From the NCBI GenBank assembly GCA_049340005.1, contig JBMPIY010000007.1: a stretch of 64,000 nt of DNA; one strand, written 5' to 3'. Below the pieces are notes generated by a model that had not been told where the DNA came from, ran no database searches, and saw nothing but the letters and a program-made list of their open reading frames with translations. Source of the stretch: CAXBDP01 sp963974465. Its GTDB lineage: Bacteria > Bacteroidota > Bacteroidia > Cytophagales > Cyclobacteriaceae. Position numbers and translations under genes: made by a program. Position 1 is the stretch's first letter. Each line of letters opens with the position of its first letter. Shown here in pieces: positions 54,029 through 62,261 of the stretch.

Positions 54029-55435
54029 CTATAGTATATATTGGCTTAAATCTTTGTCCTCTACCAAGCCGGAAAGCTTATCGCTTACCATTTGCCTATT
54101 GACGGCCACGCGGCTATTAGGCTCGATCTTATCTGGCATATCGAAGAGGAATTCATTGAGCAAGTGGCTCATTACGGTGTGCAATCTTCTTGCACCGATA
54201 TTCACTACTTCCTCATTGATTCTAAATGCGATATCAGCAATTTCCTCTAGAGCATCATCTGTAAATTCTAGCGAAACATTTTCAGCTTCGAATAATGCGT
54301 GATACTGCTTAGTCAAAGCATTTTTAGGATCTTTCAAAATCTTTCTAAAATCTTCTTTTGTCAAGCTCTTAAGCTCAACTCTGATTGGGAACCGACCTTG
54401 AAGTTCAGGAATAAGATCTGATGGCTTAGATACGTGGAAAGCACCAGCTGCAATGAAAAGGATGTGATCTGTGCGTACAATACCGTATTTGGTATTCACG
54501 GCACTGCCTTCTACAATCGGCAATAAGTCACGCTGTACGCCTTCTCTACTTACATCCGGGCCGCCACCTTTTCCTCCCGCACTAGATGAAGCTATTTTAT
54601 CAATCTCATCAATAAAAATGATTCCGGAATTTTCGGCTTTGAAAACCGCTTCATCTTTCACTTCATCCATATCGATAAGCTTGGAAGTTTCTTCTTCAAG
54701 TAAAATACGCTTTGCTTCTGCAATAGTGACTTTACGCTTCTTATTTTTCTTCGGCATCATATTGCTAAGCATATCTTGTAGATTGATCATGCTTGCTTCG
54801 TCCATCATGCCACCACCCATCATTCCTATACCTGGGTTTGAAGGAGCTTTTACATTAATTTCAATTTTACGGTCGTCTAATTCCCCCCGCTGTATTTTCT
54901 CTCGAAATTTATCTCGAGTCCTTTCATTCAATTCTCTATCTTCCTCGCTTACTATTGGTGTAGATTGATTAGTGCCAGGGTAAGTGCTTACACTGGCATT
55001 AGATTTTACAGGTGGTACAAGTGCATCTAAAATTATGTCTTCCACAATCTTATTGGCCTTTTCTTTTACCACTTCCTTCTTTTCGGCTTTCACCAAATTG
55101 ATGGATTGCTCGGCCAAATCACGCACCATGCTTTCCACATCTCTGCCCACATAGCCCACTTCGGTAAACTTGGAAGCTTCCACCTTTACGAAAGGCGCAT
55201 TGGCTAAGGTGGCCAATCTTCTAGCTATTTCGGTTTTACCTACTCCGGTTGCACCAATCATCAGAATGTTGTTAGGAATAATTTCCTTTTGCATATCAGG
55301 ACGGGAATTCATCCTTCTCCATCTATTACGCAAGGAAATGGCTACATTTCTCTTTGCATCATCCTGACCAATAATATATTTATCAAGCTCAAATACTATT
55401 TGAACTGGCGTTAAATCTTTTACGAATTCAGTCAT
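54029..55435 (-). CDS. hslU: HslU ATPase (ClpY) of the HslUV protease
   Basis: A 468-residue AAA+ unfoldase: Walker A IGATGVGKTEIARRLA near 56-71, the GYVGRDVESMVRDL pore region near 91-104, an inserted I domain (about 110-245) with a Met/Gly-rich GMMGGGMMDEAS stretch, Walker B IIFIDEIDKIA near 273-283, and sensor-2 GARRLH near 413-418. It unfolds proteins for HslV. No hslV gene lies beside it, unlike the usual hslVU pair. Twenty bases downstream of lon. An octamer at 54573 encodes Ala-Gly-Gly. Confidence 0.95.
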   Translation of the reverse strand: MTEFVKDLTPVQIVFELDKYIIGQDDAKRNVAISLRNRWRRMNSRPDMQKEIIPNNILMIGATGVGKTEIARRLATLANAPFVKVEASKFTEVGYVGRDVESMVRDLAEQSINLVKAEKKEVVKEKANKIVEDIILDALVPPVKSNASVSTYPGTNQSTPIVSEEDRELNERTRDKFREKIQRGELDDRKIEINVKAPSNPGIGMMGGGMMDEASMINLQDMLSNMMPKKNKKRKVTIAEAKRILLEEETSKLIDMDEVKDEAVFKAENSGIIFIDEIDKIASSSAGGKGGGPDVSREGVQRDLLPIVEGSAVNTKYGIVRTDHILFIAAGAFHVSKPSDLIPELQGRFPIRVELKSLTKEDFRKILKDPKNALTKQYHALFEAENVSLEFTDDALEEIADIAFRINEEVVNIGARRLHTVMSHLLNEFLFDMPDKIEPNSRVAVNRQMVSDKLSGLVEDKDLSQYIL

Positions 55436-55455
55436 AAAAATTGTTTGAAAGCAGA

Positions 55456-57951
55456 TTAAGCATTCTTTTCACTTGGCTTATTTTCTTCGACCAAATGAAA
55501 TTTGAATGGCTTTTTAATTTGTTCTTTTTCTAAAGCTAACTCAAGCACTTCATCGGCTGTTTTCACATAATGAAATATCAGGCCTTTGGTATAAGTTTCG
55601 CCTATTTCTTCGACGTCACGCTTGTTGCGTTCGCAAAGCAAAATTTCCTTCATCCCAGACCTTTTGGCAGCTAAGATCTTTTCTTTGATACCACCAACTG
55701 GCAATACTCTACCTGTAAGAGTGATTTCGCCTGTCATGGCCAATTTATCTTTGATACTGCGCTGAGTTAATAATGACGTCAATGCAGCCAAAATCGTAAT
55801 ACCAGCAGAAGGACCATCTTTTGGTACCGCTCCAGCAGGCACATGAACATGCAATAAATATTGATCGAAAATACGATGATCGATATTCAAAACATCCGCT
55901 CTTGATCGCAACCAAGAAAGTGCAGTAATAGCCGACTCTTTCATCACATCCCCAAGCTGACCTGAAAGGGTAACATTGCCCTTACCACGACTTGCATTGG
56001 TTTCTATAAATAGAATCTCACCACCTACAGAAGTCCATGCCAAGCCTGTTGCAACGCCTGGGATTAAATTGTTCTCATAAATCTCCCGATCAAAGATTTC
56101 AGCTCCCAATATTTCAGGAATGTCGGTAACAAGGATTTTTGGCTTAAATTCAATATCCATCGCTTTTTTCTTGGCGATATGACGAACTACCGAACCAATT
56201 TTTCGCTCCAAGTTTCTTACTCCAGATTCACGAGTGTAATGGTCAATGATTTTTACAAGTGCCTTATTGTCAATTGTAATATCTTTCCCCGTCAGTCCAT
56301 GTTCAGTTCTTTGCTTTGGAATGAGATGCTTCTTAGCAATTTGAACCTTCTCTTCTAGTGTGTATCCAGTAATTTCAATGATCTCCATTCTATCGCGCAA
56401 TGCTGGCTGAATGGTTTCTAATGAATTGGCAGTCGCAATAAATAACACTTTAGAGAGGTCATATTCTACCTCCAAGTAATTATCTGTAAATGCATTGTTT
56501 TGCTCTGGATCCAACACTTCCAATAAAGCAGAACTTGGATCACCTCTGAAATTGGAATTTACCTTATCAATCTCATCCAATACGAACACCGGATTGCTTG
56601 ATTTTACTTTCTTTATATTTTGAATCACCTTACCTGGCATTGCACCAATGTAGGTTTTTCTATGGCCTCTTATTTCAGCTTCATCATGTACACCACCAAG
56701 TGACATTCTGATGTACTTTCTATTGAGCGCTTTGGCGATGGACTTACCGAGCGAAGTTTTACCAACACCTGGAGGACCATATAAGCACAGAATAGGGCCT
56801 TTGAGATCATTTTTAAGTTTGAGTACTGCCAAATACTCAATGATTCTATCTTTTACCTTCTCAAGCCCAAAATGATCAGCATCTAATATTTTTCTGGCTC
56901 TATTGAGATCGAAATTATCCTTGGTGAAATCATTCCAAGGTAGATCAACCATTAGCTCAGCATAGTTCATAGAAACAGGAAACTCAGCTGCGGCTGGATT
57001 TATCCTAGACAGTTTATCAAGCTCTTTATTGAAGTGTTTTTCAACTTCTTTGGACCATTTCTTTGATTTGCCTTTTGCTCTTAATTCTTCAACTTCCTTT
57101 TCTGGACCATCGAAACCTAACTCATCTTGCAATACCTTCATCTGCTGGCGGAGATAGTAATCTCTTTGCTGTTGATCTATGTCGGTATGCACTTTATTTT
57201 GAATCTCTTGACGAAGCTCCAACATTTGGATATCGCGCATCATGTACTCTAAAAGCAAAGTAGCTCTTTTGTAACCATTATCAGTTTCAAGGAGCAGTTG
57301 CTTTTCCTTCACTTCTGCATTCACATTGCTTGATAAGAAATGAGTCAAAAAAACTGGACTTTCAATATTATCAAGAGCCACTTGAGCCTCCTGAGGAATT
57401 TCAGGATTAAGCTTTAAAATTTTATTTGCAGATTCTCTGATAGAAGATACAATAGCTTTGAAATCCTTATTATTCTTTTTTGGAAAATCCTCGTTTAGCT
57501 TTTCAATCTTGGCAATAATGTAAGGTTCATCTTTCTTGAATTCAGTTACATTAAATCTTGATTGCCCTTGAATGATTATAGTGGTATTACCATCTGGTAG
57601 CACAAGCATTTTGATAATTTTCGCTATTGTGCCAACGGAATATAAATCACCAGAACCAGGTTCTTCAGCTTTTGGGTTCTTTTGAGCAATTACGCCTAAA
57701 GTTCTATCACCTTTGTAAGCTTTCTTTACAAGCCTAATTGACTTTTGTCTTCCAACAGTAATAGGGATGATAACACCAGGAAATAAGACCGTATTTCGTA
57801 CAGGTAGAATGCCAATTTCACTTGGTAATTCTTCGTTATCAGCTTCACCATTATATTCAGTTGAAATTACCTGCACTAAATCTCCAGAATCATCTTCTCT
57901 CATATCAGATATCATCAAAGACTGGAAGTAATTATTATTTTGATTATTCAT
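55456..57951 (-). CDS. lon: ATP-dependent protease Lon
   Basis: An 831-residue LonA protease: N-terminal substrate-binding domain (about 45-255, starting LPVRNTVLFPGV), a helical linker, an AAA+ module with Walker A GPPGVGKTSLGKS near 393-405 and Walker B PVFVLDEIDKV, and a protease domain with catalytic Ser in KDGPSAGITI near 723-732 and Lys in GGIKEKILAAKR near 764-775. Degrades damaged and regulatory proteins. No octamer falls in this 2.5-kb gene, in the longest octamer-free gap of the window. The 184 bases upstream hold inverted TGACA/TGTCA repeats. Confidence 0.96.
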   Translation of the reverse strand: MNNQNNNYFQSLMISDMREDDSGDLVQVISTEYNGEADNEELPSEIGILPVRNTVLFPGVIIPITVGRQKSIRLVKKAYKGDRTLGVIAQKNPKAEEPGSGDLYSVGTIAKIIKMLVLPDGNTTIIIQGQSRFNVTEFKKDEPYIIAKIEKLNEDFPKKNNKDFKAIVSSIRESANKILKLNPEIPQEAQVALDNIESPVFLTHFLSSNVNAEVKEKQLLLETDNGYKRATLLLEYMMRDIQMLELRQEIQNKVHTDIDQQQRDYYLRQQMKVLQDELGFDGPEKEVEELRAKGKSKKWSKEVEKHFNKELDKLSRINPAAAEFPVSMNYAELMVDLPWNDFTKDNFDLNRARKILDADHFGLEKVKDRIIEYLAVLKLKNDLKGPILCLYGPPGVGKTSLGKSIAKALNRKYIRMSLGGVHDEAEIRGHRKTYIGAMPGKVIQNIKKVKSSNPVFVLDEIDKVNSNFRGDPSSALLEVLDPEQNNAFTDNYLEVEYDLSKVLFIATANSLETIQPALRDRMEIIEITGYTLEEKVQIAKKHLIPKQRTEHGLTGKDITIDNKALVKIIDHYTRESGVRNLERKIGSVVRHIAKKKAMDIEFKPKILVTDIPEILGAEIFDREIYENNLIPGVATGLAWTSVGGEILFIETNASRGKGNVTLSGQLGDVMKESAITALSWLRSRADVLNIDHRIFDQYLLHVHVPAGAVPKDGPSAGITILAALTSLLTQRSIKDKLAMTGEITLTGRVLPVGGIKEKILAAKRSGMKEILLCERNKRDVEEIGETYTKGLIFHYVKTADEVLELALEKEQIKKPFKFHLVEENKPSEKNA

Positions 57952-58036
57952 AAATTAATGTCTGCTTGATTAAGAAGGGTGGCAAATATTGAAGCCAATC
58001 GCTCTATTTGAATAGCACATTGTCAATAGGAGTGCC

Positions 58037-58056
58037 AATGTGACAACTGACACATT
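58037..58056. promoter_or_regulatory. Palindromic operator candidate upstream of lon
   Basis: A 20-base imperfect palindrome, AATGTGACAACTGACACATT, whose outer 6 bases on each side match exactly in inverted orientation. It lies 86 bases upstream of the lon start codon. It belongs to a cluster of five TGACA/TGTCA pentamers within 105 bases. Confidence 0.4.
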
Positions 58057-58089
58057 CATTCCTTAATTTAGGAAATTATTAATAATACC

Positions 58090-58126
58090 GTGACAAAGCC
58101 GCATAATAATGCTGATATTTTGTCAC
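58090..58126. promoter_or_regulatory. Second inverted repeat upstream of lon
   Basis: A perfect 8-bp inverted repeat, GTGACAAA at 58090-58097 and TTTGTCAC at 58119-58126, with 21 bases between. It lies between the rseP stop (58136) and lon. It may be a spaced regulator site, or a hairpin after rseP; the long AT-rich loop favours a protein site. Confidence 0.4.
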
Positions 58127-58135
58127 ATGGAAATG

Positions 58136-59449
58136 TTAGCTGAATAGCTTGAAGATATCATTCCCAATTACAAGCACCATTAAAACAAGGAGCATAAGCA
58201 TCCCTACTTTTTGTGAGTTTTCTAGAAACTTATCTGATGGCTTGCGACCAGAAATAATTTCATATAGAAGAAATACCACATGTCCACCATCTAATGCAGG
58301 AATTGGAAGCAAGTTCATAAAGGCCAAAACCATTGAAATAAATGCTGTAGCGGACCAGAACCTTACCCAATCCCATTGTGAGCCAAATATCTTGGCAATC
58401 CCAATTGGGCCACTTGCCTTACTTGGAGAAATATCTCCGCTGATCATTTTACCAATACCAACTGCGTTTAGGTAAACAGCACTAAAAGCTCTTGAAGCTC
58501 CGGTTGAGACGGATTCTGCAAGTGTAAATTCCTTGGTAGTAACTTCCAGATTTGGTTGATGATAAAAACCTAAAGTTCCTTCTTCAGAAACTTCCGCCTG
58601 TAATGTTAATTGTTGTTCAGCCCTATCAATTGTTAGACTAACTTCTTGGCCTTTAAATTTATCTAATGCTTCTCCCAATTCATCGAAATAGTTGATTGAG
58701 ATATCATTTACACTCAAGATTCTATCACCTGATTGGAGGCCAGCTCTTTCTGCTGGAGAGTCTTCTGTAACTACATCTACTTGGAATGGAACTCTAGGAG
58801 ATATGAAAGTCTCCATACCATCATTAGTAGTTACTTTGTCGAGGAAATTAGATGGAATATTAATATCCAGTTGATTTCCATTTCTGTCCACGGTATAGTA
58901 AGCATTGTCTGCAAGTAAATATTCTGGGTTCGAAATATCTCCAAAACGCTCATAATCATTCCCATTGATTGCAACTACCTTATCGCCATTACGAAGACCA
59001 ATTTCATAAGCAGCTTCATTTACTGCAATGCCATAACGATTACCTTCTTCTTTAGAAATGTAGCTTTCTCCCATGCTGTAAGTCAGCACTATGTAAATGA
59101 AAATACCTACGACTACATTCACGATGATTCCACCCAGCATTACGATTAAACGTTGCCAAGCCGGCTTCGCTCTAAACTCCCATGGCTCTGGTTCAGCACT
59201 CAAACTTTTGGTGTCGAGCGATTCATCTATCATGCCCGAAATCTTCACAAAACCTCCTAATGGAATCATTCCTAGAGAGTATTCAGTTTCACCCTTTTTG
59301 AATCCAAAAAGTTTTGGAGGGAAACCTATCGAAAATTTTTCCACCCGCATTCCGAAAGCCTTTGCGGCAATCATATGTCCTGCTTCGTGTATTCCAACTA
59401 AAAAAGATAAACCCAGCAAAAGCTGGGCAGCCATGATAAGTCCGTCCAT
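58136..59449 (-). CDS. rseP: RseP/S2P-type site-2 membrane metalloprotease
   Basis: A 437-residue inner-membrane protease: zinc motif HEAGH near 21-25 in the first helix, a following TM region near 95-125, a PDZ domain with a second PDZ-like segment (about 130-310, including DSPAERAGLQSGDRILSVN), and the C-terminal NLLPIPALDGGH near 385-396 with the third zinc ligand. It cleaves membrane-bound anti-sigma factors or leftover signal peptides. The start overlaps the dxr stop by 1 base (TGATG), so coupled. Confidence 0.94.
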   Translation of the reverse strand: MDGLIMAAQLLLGLSFLVGIHEAGHMIAAKAFGMRVEKFSIGFPPKLFGFKKGETEYSLGMIPLGGFVKISGMIDESLDTKSLSAEPEPWEFRAKPAWQRLIVMLGGIIVNVVVGIFIYIVLTYSMGESYISKEEGNRYGIAVNEAAYEIGLRNGDKVVAINGNDYERFGDISNPEYLLADNAYYTVDRNGNQLDINIPSNFLDKVTTNDGMETFISPRVPFQVDVVTEDSPAERAGLQSGDRILSVNDISINYFDELGEALDKFKGQEVSLTIDRAEQQLTLQAEVSEEGTLGFYHQPNLEVTTKEFTLAESVSTGASRAFSAVYLNAVGIGKMISGDISPSKASGPIGIAKIFGSQWDWVRFWSATAFISMVLAFMNLLPIPALDGGHVVFLLYEIISGRKPSDKFLENSQKVGMLMLLVLMVLVIGNDIFKLFS

Positions 59450-60606
59450 CAGTTAATAAATTCGTTTGCTAAAATCCGGGTTTCCCGGTCTGTTAAAATT
59501 AAATTATCCAGATTTGGTGTCTCAATGTAATTGATTTTGCTCAAGCAATTCTCCACCACTTCTGATATTTCTGTAAAACTTATTCTTTCACGCAAAAATT
59601 CAGCCACCGCAATTTCGTTTGCGGCATTGAGAACACATGGCAGATTTCCACCTTTTTTGGCAGCTTCAAAAGCCATGTGCAAGTTACGAAATACTTCCAT
59701 GTCAGGTTTTTCAAAGGTGAGGGATGGAAAATTTGCAAAGTCGAACCGTGGAAAATCGGTTTGAAACCTGTCAGGATAGGTCAGGGCAAATTGAATTGGA
59801 AGGCGCATATCCGGTAAGCCCAATTGAGCTTTGATACTGCCATCAGTAAACTGCACCAATGAATGAACTATCGATTGCGGGTGGACAATCACTTCCACTT
59901 GATCGATTTCAATATCGAAAAGCCATTTGGCCTCAATCACTTCCAAACCCTTATTCATCATAGTGGCCGAGTCTATCGTAATCTTGGCTCCCATTTCCCA
60001 ATTGGGATGTTTCAATGCTTGAGCTTTGGAAACAGTTTGTAAATACTCCTTGCTTTTGCCTCGAAACGGCCCTCCAGATGCAGTAAGAATAATCTTCTCA
60101 ATAGGGTTATGGAACTCACCAACCAAGCATTGAAAAATAGCCGAATGCTCACTGTCCACTGGAATTATGTCAACTCCGTGTTTTTTGGCCAAAGCCATGA
60201 TCAAACCTCCCGCTACAACCAAGGTTTCCTTATTAGCTAAGGCAATGGTCTTTTTGCTTTCAATCGCTTTTATGGTTGGTATCAATCCTGCATAACCAAC
60301 CAATGCGGTCAATACAATATCTATTTCAGGCAGAGTCACAATCTCATTCAAGGCATTTTCGCCCGAATGAATTTCAATATCATATTTTGATAGGGCATTT
60401 TTGAGGGCAGGAACTTTACTTTCATCACCAATTACTACATGCTTTGGTTTGAACTTAAAAGCCTGCTCAATGAGTAATTCCACATTACGTTGAGCTGTCA
60501 GTACATGTGCTGTAAACTTATCAGAATTAGATTGTATTACGTCTAAAGCTTGCGTGCCTATTGACCCTGTGCTGCCTAAAATGGCGATATTCTTTTGCTT
60601 TGTCAT
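59449..60606 (-). CDS. dxr: 1-deoxy-D-xylulose 5-phosphate reductoisomerase
   Basis: Makes 2-C-methyl-erythritol 4-phosphate in the non-mevalonate isoprenoid pathway. 385 residues: NADPH motif ILGSTGSIGTQALDVI near 9-24, metal and substrate block VDSEHSAIFQ near 150-159 and LTASGGPFRG near 173-182, and the MNKGLEVIEAKWLF block near 218-231. Upstream of rseP and 12 bases downstream of a GH3 gene, all on one strand. An octamer at 60206 encodes Ala-Gly-Gly. Confidence 0.95.
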   Translation of the reverse strand: MTKQKNIAILGSTGSIGTQALDVIQSNSDKFTAHVLTAQRNVELLIEQAFKFKPKHVVIGDESKVPALKNALSKYDIEIHSGENALNEIVTLPEIDIVLTALVGYAGLIPTIKAIESKKTIALANKETLVVAGGLIMALAKKHGVDIIPVDSEHSAIFQCLVGEFHNPIEKIILTASGGPFRGKSKEYLQTVSKAQALKHPNWEMGAKITIDSATMMNKGLEVIEAKWLFDIEIDQVEVIVHPQSIVHSLVQFTDGSIKAQLGLPDMRLPIQFALTYPDRFQTDFPRFDFANFPSLTFEKPDMEVFRNLHMAFEAAKKGGNLPCVLNAANEIAVAEFLRERISFTEISEVVENCLSKINYIETPNLDNLILTDRETRILANEFIN

Positions 60607-60618
60607 GCTAAGATTCTT

Positions 60619-62127
60619 CTATCCAATAGAGTATTTTGTGAGCTCATCTGCAATTTTTCGATCATTCGAGAGTCTTGGCACTTTATTTTGCCCACCTAAT
60701 TTTCCCTGGTCTTTCATATAATTTCTAAATCCATCTCTTTGCACAGAAGTGATTTTCAAGGGACGCAAAATATTACCTGTTATCAGATCCTTATAATATG
60801 CATTCAGCTTTTGAAGCGCAATGTCTAGATCCTTTTCGAAGCCATTTAAATCATGTGGTGCTTGTCCAAATTCAACGAACCATTCATGATGCGGTAATCC
60901 AGTCAAAGGAGTCACTTGCGGCCCAACAGTAAATTCAATTATATCTACCTCCTTATGAAGCTCCTGCGTTGCCCTCATTGCATTTTCAACTTCTTCGCCA
61001 ATTACATGCTCACCAAATGCGGAAATAAAATGTTTAATGCGGCCTGTTACCAATAATTTGTGTGGACTAGTTGAAATAAATCGAACTGTGTCTCCAAGGT
61101 TATATCCCCAAAGCCCTGCATTGCTATTAATGATTATCACATAATTCACTCCTGTTGTCACTTCACCTATCATGAGGCGAGTAGGATTTTCATCAAAAAA
61201 CTCATCTGCAGGAATAAATTCAAAAAATATTCCTGAATTGCTAAGTAAAAGTAAGCCTTCTTCAATTTGGCTGTCTTGATAGGCAATAAAACCCTCTGAA
61301 GCCGGATATGTTTCTACAGAATCGATTTTCTTACCTATGCTTTCATATAGTTTTGCCCGGTAGGGTTCGAAGTTGACTCCGCCGTAAACGAATAGTGAAA
61401 AATCAGGAAAAACATCCTTTATTTTCTTTCCAGTCCGTTCAGTAATCCGATCGAAATACATTTGTACCCAAGGAGGAATTCCAGAAATAAGTGTCATCCT
61501 CTTGTCAATAGTTTCATCGATTATTTTCTCTAGCTTTTGCTCCCAATCTTCTATACAATTGGTTTCATAGCTAGGCAATTGGTTGGTTCGCAAATAGCCT
61601 GGCACGTGGTGATTTACAATGCCTGAAAGTCGGCCAGTATGCACGCCGCCTTTCACGTCGAGGGTTGGACTTCCAGAAAGGAATATTAATTTCCCGTCCA
61701 AGAAATCACCATTACCAGTTTCGTTCACATAGGACAATAGGGCATTTTTAGCACTATTGATATGATTTGGCAGTGAGTCCTTTGTAATAGGAATGTATTT
61801 TGTACCGGAAGTTGTACCGGAAGTTTTGGCGAAATAGGCAGGCTTACCAGGCCACAATATGTCTTTGGCACCTTGAACAACCTCCCGCATATAGGGAGAC
61901 AAACCTTCGTAATCTCTTATGGGTACACGACTTTTAAAATCTTCATAATTCTTGATTGAATCAAAATCATGGTCTTTACCAAATTTTGTTTTTTTTCCAT
62001 TTTCAATCAAATTTTTAAAAATCCTTAATTGGTATTTTTCTGGCGAACTAGACCATTTTTTTTGTTGAGAAACCACATAAGAAGCCAGTGGTTTACTTAA
62101 TGTCGAACGAATACCCATATATGACAA
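60619..62127 (-). CDS. GH3 family acyl-adenylating enzyme (copy 2)
   Basis: A 502-residue paralogue of the protein at 24854-26401: phosphate loop YFAKTSGTTSGTKYIPIT near 102-119, VETYPASEGFIAYQ near 275-288, and SNAGLWGYNLGDTVRF near 337-352. As in the other copy, the substrate pair (acid plus amine) is unknown. Here the partner genes are dxr and rseP rather than an exporter, with a 12-base spacer to dxr. The N-terminal about 60 residues (PLASYVVSQQKKWSSSPEK) are typical for the bacterial group. An octamer lies at 61881. Confidence 0.85.
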   Translation of the reverse strand: MSYMGIRSTLSKPLASYVVSQQKKWSSSPEKYQLRIFKNLIENGKKTKFGKDHDFDSIKNYEDFKSRVPIRDYEGLSPYMREVVQGAKDILWPGKPAYFAKTSGTTSGTKYIPITKDSLPNHINSAKNALLSYVNETGNGDFLDGKLIFLSGSPTLDVKGGVHTGRLSGIVNHHVPGYLRTNQLPSYETNCIEDWEQKLEKIIDETIDKRMTLISGIPPWVQMYFDRITERTGKKIKDVFPDFSLFVYGGVNFEPYRAKLYESIGKKIDSVETYPASEGFIAYQDSQIEEGLLLLSNSGIFFEFIPADEFFDENPTRLMIGEVTTGVNYVIIINSNAGLWGYNLGDTVRFISTSPHKLLVTGRIKHFISAFGEHVIGEEVENAMRATQELHKEVDIIEFTVGPQVTPLTGLPHHEWFVEFGQAPHDLNGFEKDLDIALQKLNAYYKDLITGNILRPLKITSVQRDGFRNYMKDQGKLGGQNKVPRLSNDRKIADELTKYSIG

Positions 62128-62261
62128 AGCTAAGCATTAAAAATAATTGATTGTGGATAATAGCCGGCAAATTGACAAAAAAGCCAAAGGGCTTATTTTT
62201 GAAACTTATTCTAAAACTATAACGAATAAGGATACATCTATAGACACAAATAGCTAGCAAA

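Noticed and set aside
9764..54850. Near-miss octamers such as those near 9764, 13838, 19803, 25444, 29809, 40335, 53288 and 54844
   Set aside because: One-base variants; they were left out of the count because only exact copies can be compared with a simple expectation.
54471..54968. 165-residue open frame on the plus strand
   Set aside because: Antisense shadow of hslU, which has intact AAA+ motifs on the other strand.
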